A DNA stretch of 64,000 nt from Atrichornis clamosus (lineage: Eukaryota > Chordata > Aves > Passeriformes > Menuridae): assembly GCA_013400975.1 (NCBI GenBank), contig WBMZ01011560.1, positions 38,712 to 102,711 of the forward strand, given 5' to 3'. Position numbers and translations under genes: made by a program. The notes beneath the pieces were generated by a model, which worked only from the letters and a program-made list of their open reading frames with translations, was not told where the DNA came from and did no database searches. Below, piece by piece: positions 1 to 13,000 of this stretch. The first letter of the stretch is position 1, and each line of letters starts with the position of its first letter.

Positions 1-3000
1 CTATTTTAATGTGATTCAAAATGCAAAATGTTGCATGTCACAGATGCCTGAAATCTGATATTCCACTAACAGTTCCATTAAGACTCTTGTTGATTTAAAT
101 AATTGATTGTACTTTATGTTCCAATGGGTTTTGAAAGCCAACATGGTCAGTTGCTACATGTCAGCTAGGGAACAGTGCCTTCCAGCTACAGGCTTGTAAC
201 TTAATTACTTGTGAGCATGTCCCGATATACTGAGACTTCAGTTATTCTTTCAAAAGGGAAAGAAAGCTCAACCAGTGACACAATGGGATTGCAGAACTAA
301 TCTCTGGCAGAAACCCCCCCTGGAACCAATCCAAAGGCTTGCTAACCTCAGAGAGCTTCAGTTTGGTCCTAACTAAACACAGAAACATGTTCATTGCTAG
401 GAAAAAAAAAAAAAAAAAAAGACAGGGAGGAACTCCAATCTACTGCAATTTAAGTAATTCTTCTCCTTGCACCATGATTCAGCACTACTTCCTAGTCTCC
501 AAAGACAGAAATAAGGAGTGGGTCAGCAGGAAAAGTATCATCTGAGGCTGATGCGTAGGGTTTCTTCAAAAATTAAAACAATTTATTTCCTCAAGAAAGA
601 AAGTCCCATTTCTGACTCAATTAGTCATTAGCCATTATTTGGTTAGTTCCATTAAACATCACTGTTGATTAACTGAGGAAATACCCTTCTGCAGCTTGAT
701 ACAATGCTTCATAATTTTGTGTATTACTGGCTAGTTGGAATAAAGATATTATGAGCCTCAAAATCTGTAGATAAAATTATTTGCAGACCAAAAGTATACA
801 AACTGTACTGTACAAGTGCAGTGCAATATTGTTTAATGCTACTTAACTTTTGCTTAATGAAAACATACTGAAAAATGTGAGCTTACAAGCTCCTGAACTG
901 GAAATGTCATTATCATGCAACTCTGCAAAATAAAAGTGACTGAAAAACTTTAAACCAGGCTGTTGCTGAATTAAGTTCTCCTTACTTTGGGATTTCTTTT
1001 TTTTTTTTCCCTGGTAATTTATGTATCTACTTCCACTGCATTTGCTAAAGCCATTAAATATTTAATTTGTATTTGATTCCTCTCTCATGGCTGGAGTTCA
1101 TCAGCTACCTTACTTGGAGTAGGGTACAAATGCTGACACATGACATGCATTTAAAGGAACACTCCTGTAGGCTTGTTACTGGAATGTGAGTAATTATTAA
1201 CAAACCATAAGGCCAGTTTTCTTTCTGCTTAAATATCATTTGGGTTCAATTACATGATACTAAGATGAACAGGTCATTATACTCGCTACTCTATTGATTC
1301 TAGTTTTAGCTGAGCTCTGTTCATTTTTTCTTTGAGCTCATTTTCTGTGGTTTGAACTTTGACTGTGTTATTTGATTGAAAGTTTTCTTCTATGGAAATT
1401 CTTGGGAGGGTGAGGCCTTACAGCACTGCATACATCCTGTATTCAATTTGATGTTAATTTTTCCAGGGCATTTTTTTTTTCTTTCAGGATACCGTGGCAT
1501 GGCTGCAGAGTTCAGAAAGCCTTGTGAGTCTCTAGGACCCTGCTCTTCTATATTTATGCTTGTGGCCTGAAAAGGGGCTGCAGTTAGGAGAAAAGATTCA
1601 AAGAGCAACCACATAGACAGGATGGTGGGAATGGGGAGGCTGAGCCCCTTTGCAGAGAGGGGGCCCGTGTAGGCAAAATCCTGTGGGCTGACAGCACTGT
1701 GAGCAGAGACTGACATGCAGCAGCCAGTCACTCCCAGATAATTCAGCTGGGGGCACCTTCCCTGATGCTGATGTGGGGCTCAAATATTGTGGGGTTTCTT
1801 TGGTTCTATGTGACTATTGGAAGAACCACCACAAGTTCCAGCACAGTTCCAAAGCTTTTGGGAGGTGTAGGGAGACAAGAGTTAATTGGGGAGGCAAAGC
1901 CCTGGTGCTGTGCCCATTCCCAGCCTGCTGGATCTAACTTGCTAGAAGGGCTCCTGGAGTCACCAAATCCAGGCTCCAGATCCATGTGTGACATTGCTGA
2001 GAAATTAAATGGCATGGATAAAAAAAATTGACAAACTAGGCATGTCTAACAAGGTACAAAAATATCATATTATGTTGCCTGGAAGTGCCACCATTGCATG
2101 CTGGAGTGTTTAGCAATTGAAAAGAAATCATGGTCCAAATGCATTTTTCAGCTTGCTTTCTCAAACAAGGAGATTCTTACGTAAACTACATTATTTTTAC
2201 CAGGAAAAGGAGAAGTGCTTCTGGGAAGGAGAGTCTGCCATGCTTCAAAACTCTTCAACTTTTCTCTAAATGGAGGTAATGACTGCCTCTTTGAGATAAT
2301 TACACAGAGTGTCTTTCCCAATACCATGAACTATGACTGTTGATGATGTATGTGCCAGATAGGAATTTATAAATAAACACTTCTTAAAAAAATCATTCAG
2401 GGGCCAACGGAAGTTTCCTCTTCATAACTGCAATGACAGGCTGGGTATGAACCTGCAACCTGGAAGGGAATAGTCTGGCCATGTGAAACCCTTTGACGCT
2501 TTTCAGTCAAGAGGATGTGTCAGCATCCTCTGACAGAGACCAGATTATCTAAGCTGTCCTTTTGATCATCTTTGCTTGTCTAACCTAAAAGGTACTAGAA
2601 TTCAACCAAACTTTAGCCTTTTAATGTTACAGAATCTAGTGATTGCAAGAGGAGGGACGGATGACATGGGTTTTTCTCGGATGGTACCAGAGGAAGAGAC
2701 AGAAGGAACAGCCAATCCACATCTGTTGTACCATAGTGGTGCCACTTGCAAGACAAAAATCATGACTAGGAGAAGAATGGACATGAAGGAATGTGACGCT
2801 GTCACTGATGACTGACTGCTGCAGCAACACGAGGCTGAAGTCTTTCAGGCAAGGAGAAAAGGGATTTGATTGCTCCCAATTTCTTGCTGAGCACTCTAGT
2901 AGTCTGCTGCATAGACTGCTAGTTCAATTATTAAACTGGTATATGAAAAGAGGTTCTCCCTTTTTCAACGGTGAAAAGGCACACACTCATCTCATTTAAT

Positions 3001-5753
3001 ACTTTGAACAAAAGAATACAGCTACTGCCTTCAGGGGTCTGTGTTTTCCATCCAGGCCTGGCAAAGATACCTAACTCCCAGAAGGGACCAGGATTTCACC
3101 TGTTTCTTCTGGCATCTCCATGTCTCCTCTTGTATGGCACAGATGTGTGGCATGCCATCCAGGGACCTGGCCTGCACTTCAGTGTGTGAGCACTGTCACT
3201 TCCCTCTTTCAAGACTCCATGTGCATTTTTGTGTCTTAACTCTGAGCCCCGTAGCAGGAAGCAATATTTCCCAGACAATATCCAGCAGTTTTGTATAAAA
3301 GTGATGCTTATGTTGGTATGTCCAAAGATAATGGTGCTGCACAGAGACTTACCTCTGTAGAGAAAATTTGGATTTTGAATGTTTTGTAGAGGCAGACAGA
3401 ATAAAGGGAAATTGAGCAAGCACTGACAGCAGCCAAAAAAAGAACATTCCAGTCAAGGGGCACACCTGAGAAAGTTGGATATAGAGAGGAACCTCTCCCA
3501 GTTTTCTGTCACTGTTTCAGAGATGTCACTTCAGGGGACCCACTGGAGCAAGCCAAAATCACCTGCCTGATTTTCAGGACTCCACAGATTCCAAGTCCCT
3601 TTTCTCTCACCCTAGTGCATGTTTTTGTTCTTCGCATGGAGAACTAGAGCAGCATGTAATGAGCCATGTTTCTCATCTACTCCTAGCCCTAGGAACCCTA
3701 TTGATCTCATCAGTGTTAAATTAGCCTTGATAGCGATATGGTGTTTTGGACACTACTAAGCTGCAGTGCTGCTACCTCCTAAACAAGCCAGAGGCTTTGT
3801 TTCAAATGAACACAGCAACTGATTAATCAATACTGAAAGGTTATCAAAAACTGTGTCCTGATAGCAGGCTTTCATGACACCCAAGGACTTTTTGTTTCTT
3901 CTCGGTTATACAAAAAGACATGGGGTTTTTTTAGTGGTTTTACTGCCTACTTCTGGAGCCTTGTTTCCTCCCTCAGGCAGTTCACCCTCTTCCCACACAA
4001 TCCTCCTGACTCTGGTGGAACTTCCCATACTCCTGTGCCCAGAGGGGTCCCAATCTGGTCCTACTCTCCGAGGGAAACCATAGTAGGCTGGCTGCTTCCT
4101 CGGGTCTACCTCAAACATCTACCTATTACTGGCATGCACAAAATGTTCCCCACTGCTTGAAGGAGTCTCATTCTCTGGGTTGCTGACTTCCTGCTTCCAG
4201 AGAGGAGAATATTGAGGCATAAAGTTCCTTAGGGACCAGCCAAAAAAAACATGACCGTGGCATTCTTCTACCCTGTACTGGATCTACTCAAAAGCTTGTT
4301 AGGTTGTGTGATAAAAAAAAGGCTTGCGAAAGGAGCAGGGAGGCCCAAGGTGGGATGTGTAAGCCCCATTAAGTCCACTGGGGCCAGTGGAGTCCCCTGC
4401 CCTGATCCCTCCTGGGTGTCACTGGGAGCAGCGACCCCATGAGCTGGGTGAGACCCCTCAAGATGAGTCCATGGGGGAGACTCTGCCCATCACTTGAAAG
4501 ATGGGGCGTTACTGCCTGCAGGAACAAGATTCTGTATTGGCGAAGAGCATTTTTGATGGGATGTTTAGAGAAAGGAACAAAGGTGGTGAAAGGGAGGGAT
4601 CAAATGGTACTGGGGAGAAACAAGCATAGGAAAACTGAGGGAAAATGAGATAAAAGCGGCTGGTGGTGTTTGAGTGCTACTCTGTCCATGTGTCCAGCCA
4701 TGTCTGTGCCAGCCAGCACAGGCTCTCCTGTCTCCCTTTGAGCTCTGTTTCTGATGGTTTTCCCAGGAAAGTGCTCCCCATCCCCTGTGCCCATGTGCAG
4801 AAGCGCTAAGCGCCCGCCCTGCCGTGGATCTGGAACAATGGAGCCAGCACTGGAGAGAGGAGAGCTTGTGGGCTGGGGCTGCATCTACAGGGATGCAACC
4901 CTAGACAAAGACAGGACAGCAAGGAGACAAAGGGCTCATGAGCCAGATGTCCGGGGGGACCCTGGAGAGGGCCAGGGCTCTGTCAGCTGCTTCTGTGTGT
5001 GGTGGAGTGTGTGTGACTGTCCTGCCTGTTGCAGTTCCTCCACTACCATACAGTATGAATCACTGACATGCTCAAGTGAGAACGGGGGGATGCCTCTGCA
5101 GGCTAATTGTTAAAGGAATCTGCTATGGGGGAAGGCTTGTGTCCCAGGCTTCACTCTAATGAGTATTAAATACGTGATATAAATCAAAGAGGCTTGGAAA
5201 AAAAAAGTCTCCTTAGCCTACATAGCACTATTAGATAGAGGCTGGGGCATTCCTTGAAACATCCATCTCCCTTCTTTTCAAGTAAACAAGTAAATGTTGA
5301 TTTAAAAAGAAGTTGGTGAAAACTAAATCTTACCTTTAAAAAGCTTTGAAAGAAATGTTAACATTCTTCAGCATTGTCAGGGCTTTTAAATAAAGGCCTG
5401 ACTGCTCTAATACTTTACATGGAAAGGCATTAAGTACCTAGCTGCAGAAGAGATTGGACATTCTGCACCCCAAACAGCACAAGGTGTGTTTTCATGGCCC
5501 AGAGGGTCTGACATGGGTTTCTTACCTCTTGTCAGCTTTCTGGATACTCTCTCTGCCTAGAATTATCTACAAATTCCGTTTTTTAGATCCTCACTCTCCC
5601 TCTGTGTGGATCCACAGTACCAAAGGGGCATTTGTGAACCACCAGGGAAGAGTGTGTCTGCGAAGGTGCCTTTGCTTTGATCTGCACACGGGCTCAGTTC
5701 CCTCCAGAGGGGAGAATAAGGGTTCTACCAGTGAACAACTTACATCACCCATA
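1..5753. other. Non-coding stretch, no gene recognised
   Basis: I see no supported gene here. There is a 19-base poly-A run at 402-420. Open frames on both strands (for example 1390-1731, 3096-3419 and 4600-4884 on the minus strand) have no splice signals or protein character I trust. The part from about 4330 to 5110 is somewhat richer in G and C than its surroundings, but nothing identifies it. If the minus-strand gene continues past 7274, small downstream exons could lie here unseen. Confidence 0.5.
402..420. repeat. Poly-A run (19 A)
   Basis: An uninterrupted run of 19 A. No target site duplication or retrocopy body was recognised next to it, so it is called a simple repeat only. Confidence 0.9.
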
Positions 5754-5774
5754 TTCATAGAATCATAGAATGGC
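5754..5774 (-). repeat. Possible CR1 3'-end remnant
   Basis: Two tandem copies of the CATAGAAT unit occur here, which is the reverse complement of the short repeat that ends avian CR1 LINEs. The flanking sequence is not recognisably CR1, so this is either a severely truncated copy or coincidence. Confidence 0.35.
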
Positions 5775-5984
5775 ACATTTGTTTTCTACAAGATAGCTAA
5801 TCCTTTCTATAAGATTTGCTTTAAGAATAAAATCAGCTTTTTCTAGCAATTGTCACTTAAAGGAAATATTAGAGAAAAAACTTCAAGCTCCTCCTGTTGC
5901 ACATTGGGCTGAATTTTGATTGATTCCTCCCTTGCTGAGTCTGGTCCTAAAATGTGCTGAAGGATTCCTTCCAGCATTTAGAAA

Positions 5985-6195
5985 TGTAATATATAGTACA
6001 TATTATATACCATTAATGTAATATCTAATACATAACATATATTATTAATATATTCAATGATTTTAAGGGGTATGATATATGATAAATTATATAATCGTAC
6101 ATCGTATAACAGAATATGTAATACACATTTTATGTTGTATATTATGTTAAATTTTATATTATTTAATATATATTGTATACTTATTTATATTTCTA
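5985..6195. repeat. Very AT-rich low-complexity block
   Basis: About 210 bases made almost entirely of A and T, with many TATA, ATAT and TAATAT words and no regular period. It resembles decayed (TA)n or (TAA)n sequence. The open frame across it is a by-product of composition. Confidence 0.8.
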
Positions 6196-7273
6196 GAACT
6201 GCAAGTTGTGGAGATTTGCACTTTGATATTTTCTTCAATTTTTTTGCCATTTGAAAAAGTAACCTCTTTGGAAACAAAGTCATGGAGTCAATCAGAGCCA
6301 AGAATCACGGGGTTGTTTTCACTTAGAATAAATTTTGTTAGGGTGAGGAGAGAATTGATCTATTAAGCCATTCTGTATCTGGTTTTGCTCTGACGTCACC
6401 TTCCTGTTTACACAAGCACATGGTCCCCTGTGCATAAATTTCAGGTCCCTACTTATTGACTGCATTTTTAAGGTTAAAACACACATTTCTTAAGAAGTTT
6501 TAAGCACTCTTCTGTCAATGAGCCTTCTGCAATGTAGACCTGTGGAACCAGCAAAACTTTATGGCAGCCAGAAGGTGTCCTCTCTTTATTATACTCTCAG
6601 GGTTCTAAAGTGAAATTTTCCTCCATTAGGCCCTGTTCTCTCTGCTAGCTGGCAGTATTCCCCACTAGTTACTTCCCAAGAAGCAATGTCTGAGATGAAG
6701 GTGAAGATGGATTTTTGTTCAAGAGAAATCAGCCATAAAAATTTCCCAAACATTGTGCCCACTTCAAATTCCAGCTAATCACACTTTACCATGGAACTTT
6801 ATTTCAAGAAGTGCAGGGAACTCTTGGTAGGAAGTTTCCTGAGAGAGAAGAAAATCCTAGTATCCATCAATACTTGCACCTCTGGCCTTCTGAAAGTTAA
6901 AAAAAAGAAAAAAAGGCTTAGCTGGATTTTCTTATTTTGACTTAATTATAGCTTTTGGAAGCACTTTTTTGTATAGTTATATAAAAACTTAAGCTTAGCA
7001 TTATCTTGTTACAAAAGTGGGGGAATTGTAAAGCTGAATCAATATGACTTTGAAAGCTGCTATTTAATTAGTTTCAGTTGATTAGACAGACATTTGATTT
7101 TACAGCAGTGCAGCCTGCTGGGATTAAAGGCCAATAATATCTAGATATATTTTCTGGTAACAGTTTTGTCCATGTCTGTGTTATAAGCACATCTGCAGAT
7201 GGCAGCAAAAAAAATTAATCTATGGGAGGTGAATTTATCTATTAAAATGACATATGACACAACATTCCTCCAC
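6196..7273. other. Non-coding stretch downstream of exon D
   Basis: On the minus strand this lies just past the splice donor of the exon at 7274-7596, so it would be intron. No repeat or second gene was recognised. Short A-rich runs occur near 6899-6916 and 7206-7216. Confidence 0.45.
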
Positions 7274-7596
7274 CTTGTCACAGAAGTGGTTTGACTCTTT
7301 TTTGTTCCTGTCCTCTTCATCCAGCAAGACTTCTAAAACAAGAGGTCTTGGTCCAAGCAGAGCAGTGAGTCGAGTCATTAAAGGGATAACTCCAATACTC
7401 TCTGTATTACAGCCTTGTGATCCATGAAAGAGATTCAGCTTCTGCCATTGCTCCAATGCAGCTTTGTGTAATAAACACTGCCTACAAAGAGTGGTGAGAT
7501 TATCAAATATACTATGCTTGAAAAGACCACCAAGATCCTCAGACATGTCTGTGATGTTCAGAGTGACCCAATGGCAAAGTACAAAAGAAGATTTAA
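7274..7596 (-). CDS. Exon D of unidentified minus-strand gene
   Basis: This is the longest exon-like block, with about 107 open codons. The low end is a donor reading GACAAG|GTGGAG, which leaves phase 0. The high end is placed at an acceptor CAAAG| at 7597-7598, preceded by a pyrimidine-rich tract; a second acceptor, ATCACAG|, would start the exon at 7548. Both give phase 1. Codon use is typical of vertebrate coding sequence. The peptide includes LGPRPLVLEVLLDEED, then a charged stretch of Asp, Glu, Lys and Arg, and Cys residues at intervals. No domain was recognised. It would follow the exons at 9471-9579 and possibly 9063-9146. The frame runs on past the donor to a stop at 7235, which would be the end if the donor were unused. 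Confidence 0.6.
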
Positions 7597-8784
7597 CTTT
7601 GAATAAATAAGAGGGTGGAAAGATTCTTTAGCACATTTTCCTTAAGCACCACCTTTAGTTTTGCCTACCTAATGCTCTCAGAAAGAAAAACACAGTGTTT
7701 TCATTTGTGCCAGAGGCTGTCCAGATTTAATACGTGGTAGCAGCTGGGAAAATCCAAAAATGCAGCCACTACAATTTATAAATTAGTGCAGTCCCCAGTG
7801 AAATAAAAGTCAAATTATTTAATAGCAAACTAATATTTGATGAGTTACCTTAGGAAAAAAGATAAAACATTGTGAGAAGAATTTTATCCAGCACAACCTT
7901 CTTGCATTCCACATAATGGATGAAAGGTGGGGCTTGGCAACCTGATCTTTAATTCCTGTTCAGACAGGTCATCTTTTTAAACCAGCAGCCTAACAGTGCT
8001 GCCAGCGACTGAGCATACACTGTAGTCCTTGCACATGTGACACTCCCTTTCATTTCAGCAGGAGTTTTACCTGAATCTGAAAGACAGTGTCATCTTTGGC
8101 CCCGCTTTAGGAGATGAGCAATTTTTATAGACTACTAAATCTATTTCTAGGTTAAAATAACTAGATTGCAATTCTAATAAATGGTTGATTATGGAGCCTG
8201 GAAATTTAATATCCATCCCAAGCAGACAAAATTGAACTAAATCAGCAGAGAATAAATGCTTTCAGGATTAAAGTTGCCTTTTAAGACAGAAGCTGTATTC
8301 TAGGAAATCTAGGTTGTCATTGGCACATAGAATGTGCCTGGCAGGTGGAATTATTCCATTGTATACCCTTACCATGAGGTTATCCAGCATGCAATTTAGA
8401 GTGCTGTTCCTGACACCAGCTCAAGGTTCTCCCCAACAGATTATGGAGAGGGGAATTTTTCATTCATTTGACCACCAGGGCATAACCCAAATAACCTGAG
8501 GAACACATACTTGCAATTCCAAAGTCCAAAGCCAAGGCTGGGATTTCACTCTCAAATCTTCCCTTACTCTGAGAGAGTTCTCTGCACTACATTTACTCCT
8601 CTCACACCTTTGAGAAGAGCTTTGGGGACCAAGAGACCTTCATAGCATAGTTCCCATAGTTGCCAAAGGCAGAGAAGAAGAAATGCAGTGCAATTTCACA
8701 CAGCAGTTTCAAGACCTCCTCAAGGGGATGCCAAAGGGACCCAGGAGAAAGTTCTGCCTTAAAAGATGGACAGGACAGAGGTCA
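7597..8784. other. Probable intron, no other feature seen
   Basis: This lies between exon D and the CR1 fragment at 8785. I saw no repeat or coding block in it. The pyrimidine-rich acceptor tract of exon D occupies its low end when read on the minus strand. Confidence 0.45.
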
Positions 8785-9062
8785 TAGAACCCTAGAATGT
8801 TTTGGGTTGGAAGGGAAGTTAAACACTGTACAATTTCAAATACCCCACTATGGACAGGGACACCTTCCACTAGACCAGATCACTCAGGTTCCCATTCAGC
8901 CTGGTCTTGAACACCTCCAGGGATGGGCAGTCCACAACTTCTCTGGGCAACCTGTTCCAGTACCTCATCACCCTCACCGTAAAAATTTTTCTTCCTAATA
9001 GATAAACTAAATCTTCTCTCTTTCTGTTTGAAATCATTCCTTCTTGTCCTGTCAATACATAC
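8785..9062 (-). mobile_element. CR1 LINE, 3'-end fragment
   Basis: A 5'-truncated CR1 in minus orientation. The plus strand starts with the degraded 3' end GTCATAGAACCCTAGAATG and continues with TTGGGTTGGAAGGGA. The minus-strand frame 8870-9055 matches the C-terminal tail of the CR1 reverse transcriptase protein, including the segment NRLPREVVDCPSLEVFKTRL. Its 5' truncation point falls within a few bases of a possible splice donor at 9057-9062, so it inserted at or next to the gene's intron edge. It is a non-functional fragment. Confidence 0.85.
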
Positions 9063-9146
9063 TCCTAGTGCCTGCCACAATGGCTGTGGTCACAGAAGTG
9101 ACGTTGCCAATAAAAAGCTGAATAATGTGTGGAAATAAAAAGTCAT
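9063..9146 (-). CDS. Possible exon G, weak
   Basis: The acceptor is strong: a T- and C-rich tract ending GAAACAG| at 9147. The only donor that keeps the phase toward exon D is AGGA|GTATGT at 9062, and it abuts or overlaps the CR1 fragment. The frame (phase 1 in, phase 1 out) encodes DDFLFPHIIQLFIGN followed by a Thr/Val-rich segment. It links in phase to exons H and D. The CR1 at its edge could have disrupted or created the donor, so this call is tentative. Confidence 0.25.
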
Positions 9147-9470
9147 CTGTTTCAAAAGAAAAGATGGTGGTATTGTAGTGGGATTTGATTTCCCATGGTC
9201 TCAGCTTTGAAACTGTGGAAGAGGCAACCAAGACACTACTCCCATAATATTTGAAGTGTCTCTGAAACTGTTGGTCCATTTTCTAATTTTTGCTGGTGGA
9301 ACTGTATGGCCAAGGCAAAGGTGTTACAAATTCACTTCTTTTGCAAAGCTTTGGCATCTGAGCTCCCCATCTTCTGTTGTGCAAACACCTAGAAGAATTT
9401 TTATTAAGGAGGAAATGTAAGTAGTTTCTAAGATCCTTAGCTAAGCTAATAGAGTAGGTTCAAGGTGAAC

Positions 9471-9579
9471 CACAGCCTTTCTTCAATCCCTGCCTGACAG
9501 CTGTTGCACATTTCCCCAGTAAGTTTTTCAGTAGTGCAAGTTTATTATGCACATTATAGAGAGGGGGAGGTTTTGCATA
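9471..9579 (-). CDS. Exon H of unidentified minus-strand gene
   Basis: This 109-nt exon begins in phase 0 after the acceptor GTCTTCCAG| and ends in phase 1 at CTGTG|GTTCAC, a weak but valid GT donor. Its peptide includes YAKPPPLYNVHNKLALLKNL, then a Lys/Gly-rich end with two Cys residues. The frame continues exon C (10000-10099) without a stop. Alternative donors lie inside it, for example GAAAT|GTGCAA, also phase 1. Codon choice looks coding. The family is unknown. Confidence 0.55.
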
Positions 9580-9999
9580 CTGGAAGACTACAGGTACTGG
9601 AAGGCTACAGTGTAAAAGAGGATATCTTGAGAAATGGCAAAGAGCAGAAAGGGGAAAGAGAAGCATCCCCAATGCTACTTACCTTCAACATGGAAATACC
9701 CCACATATTTTCAGCTAAAGGAAATTTATGAACATTTGTGAGAAATGTAGTGAGAAAGACAGGGACAGTGAGAACTCTGCACTAATCCTCAAAATAAAAC
9801 CAACCCAAAACAAAGAACCAAACAAACTAAAACCACAACTAAAAAATTTACAATTATCCTCTGGATGGCATTCTTGGTTTTATCTATTCACGTGCAGCCA
9901 CTGGAGAAAGAGACCATGTACATCAACCATTCAATTCCGGGACAGGAATTGCCTTGCTCTCCAACGTGCAACGTCCTTTCACATCCTCTCACTAGTTAC

Positions 10000-10099
10000 C
10001 TGCACCAGACCTATTAAAACAGCAGAAATATCGGTTTGCTCCGGGCCAAAACTCTTGCAGTATTTAGCTTCCCATTTGGCCAGAGTACCATTGAACAGA
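10000..10099 (-). CDS. Exon C of unidentified minus-strand gene
   Basis: This 100-nt exon has a good donor, GTGCAG|GTAACT, in phase 0 and an acceptor GAATGCCAG| that needs two bases from the previous exon. Exon F supplies exactly AG, making AGT (Ser). The peptide includes NGTLAKWEAKYCKSFGPEQ and then a hydrophobic Ile/Leu/Val segment ending in Gln. The high-quality donor and the phase match on both sides make it one of the firmest exons. No known domain was recognised. Confidence 0.65.
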
Positions 10100-13000
10100 C
10101 TGGCATTCAAAGACGTGTGTGAGCAGTAATATCCGGTTACTCTTCCAGCTAAACAATGTCTACCGCTGCTCTGCAACTTTGTTTGGCTACCCAGCTGAGC
10201 TGGTAGCTAAACCGTCCTGCCAGCTAATCTCCCATCAAATGCTTGGTGACCCTGAATGAAAGACTGGTGTGCATAGACACCCCACTGGTTGTCTGTGGAA
10301 GTCAGTGGAAGGAAAGGCTCAGATTGCTCACACTCTAATCTCTAGTGGATTGCTGGATCACCTTAGCACCATGAGACACTATAATATATCAGCCACATTA
10401 CACTGATGTTTATTAACTCCCTTCTTTGATTGATCAAGCCTTACTTAATGAGTATCAATAAGTCTAGCTGACATATTTATAGCTTGGGCTCTCATGTGAC
10501 ATGTCACAGTGATAGCCCCAGCAGACACCTAGAACATGGTTTGCTGTTATTCTGGAAACCCTAGTACTGCCTGGGGTTAAATGAGAATGTGCCTGCTTGA
10601 CCACCTTCTATCATCCTGCACTGGCAGAGGACTAGAATCAGATAGCAATGCTCACCTGTTTGGGGTTTTTTCACTGATAGGGGTATACTTATCTGCCTGA
10701 CCTGGAAACAGAGAGAACTGAATTCCAGGAGATACCCTTTCTCATCAGGTATACCTGCAGTCTGCAGTCACAGCTGGTTGTTTCAGGTCCAGATGTCTGT
10801 GCAGACCCAACACACAATGCTGGGAGAGCTGAGCCCTCACTGACACAGTGTGAGATTGACAGCTACAGAGACATCTCAGACCTACATCTTAGACCCACAT
10901 CTGCATGACCTCCTTAGTAGAGCAGATAACCATTTTAGAGAATATTATTTTGTAATGCTCTTCAATATATATCCAGCAGGGCTATGGCTATAATGTATGA
11001 CAAGAATGAATATCAGTTTGTACTTGGGTGCCCACATTCAAGACAGTCTTAGTGACAATAACTAATGTGATGAATTTCCACAGGATTTAGGTAACAAGTG
11101 GCTAAGCTTTGTGAAAACCCCGCACAGAAACAGTAAGCCGAGAAGAGAGTCAATATCTACAGAGGGCATTCATCTGAAATGTCAATAAGGTAGGGAGTAT
11201 CTTACACCAGAACAATTATGCTATGTGATTTAAAAAATAAGTATATTGTTAATGTGAAAATATAAGTGCAATGATCCACTTTCTAAATTCTTAGTTATGC
11301 CCTGAAAATGAAAACATACATAATAGTAAGCCATGCCTTACATCACCACTGCAAGCAGTGATGAGGAATGGAAAGTCTTTTCTTCTAGGACCAGAGTAAG
11401 GATGGGATCTGCTGAACAGGAAACAGTGAAATACATTTCTGTACATCAGAGTAGAAATTGATGTTTGTAATTTAGGCAAATCTAAGCCTGTTTCACTGGT
11501 GAAAAACAGCTCTGACACTACAATAGCGTAAGACTGCACTACAGGGGAGCTGAACACCAGCAAGATAGATCTTCCTGTGTGGTGAACCCTGAGAAGTGCT
11601 GGGATGCCCATGCCACAACTGCAAGAACGAGGCTGCACAAAGATCTGGTGAATCCTTAGGGGTCTGCAGTGCTGGTGTGAGACCCCTGTCTGTTTAAAGT
11701 GGCTGATAGCTGGGGCAGTGGTTTGCACGTGAGGTATGTTGTAAGGTGTCAGAAAGCACAGTTCAACAACCACCCTCCCACTCACTTGACCAGCCCTGGG
11801 GATTTCTGTACAGAGGACCATCATTCAGGACATACTTGCATTCAACTTAATAATCAGTAGTGACAATTTTACTTTTGTCATGCCCTTGAGAAGTAATGCA
11901 ATAAACTGCAAACAAAGTAAACACCCTTCCTTTAGAAAATGCAATTTGGACATCATATCCAAATGAATAAATCATTCCTGAAAAGCAGAAGCAGTATTAC
12001 TGTTGAATTAGTGCTAGATGTTCTTTTGTTAAATTGTATACAATCAAAGCAAGGTGCCAAATTACCAACTAACTGTCTGGAGGTCGATTTTTAAATTCAT
12101 GGATGAGCTAATGCATTTGTGGCAGTGATCATAAAGGGAGGAGTTCACCTTGCATTAGCCTTGACTCATAACTATAAATCCACAATGTTACCAGAAATAG
12201 ATGTCCTATTTCTTGACATTGATCTGAAAGCCATAATTTAAACATTTACATGTCCTAATGTTGACCCTTCCAATTGCCTGAAACATCTCTCTCCAGGGAA
12301 TGCTCACCATGAGGAGAGGGACTGTAAAAATAAGAGCATCTTCAGTGAAAACTGGGAACCTTTGGCATCTTGAAGTTTATCAAAATTCTCATAAGTCAAG
12401 AAGAGTCAAAACTCAATCATAAAAGGATATTTATATGGGTTAAAGGAGGACATAACAGAAATAAAATAAACATACTGTAGATGCTAGTGTCGGTGGGCAA
12501 AAGGAATTAGAAGTGAAAAGATTGTGCGTGACTATTAAGCAAAGAAGCTGAAGGAATTGCTATAAAATTAACTCATGTATTGTCTTATTTTTCAGAAGAG
12601 CTAATATTGTTACAAAACAGTCGTTCATTAATAGAAAAATCAGAGAAATATTGTTCCACTTGAAATAATGCTATGTGTTTCCCTGACACCAATATTTTAA
12701 AAACAATACATATGGGAACAGAATGAATCACCAGTTATGAAAAGATGTACTCATTTGGGAGAAGTGATGCACATGGCAAATTTAAAGGAAGTGGTTTCAA
12801 GGCTGTAGTATGACAGATATCTGTTGTTGGGGAGATGGGAGAGTGTACAGATTAACTTCCAGAGATATTTGCAATATTTCATATGTGTACAAGTAAACTT
12901 CTTGACTGTTTCTTGTGAAGTGCTCCCTTTTCTAAAGTGTGGAGATTGCTGTTAGATAGCTAACTAAAACAGTGAAATATGTATGTCTAAACACCAGAGC

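Noticed and set aside
11291..11824. 177-codon open frame on the minus strand
   Set aside because: Despite its length it has no protein character I recognise and no flanking splice signals, and it lies between two exons whose phases already match without it.
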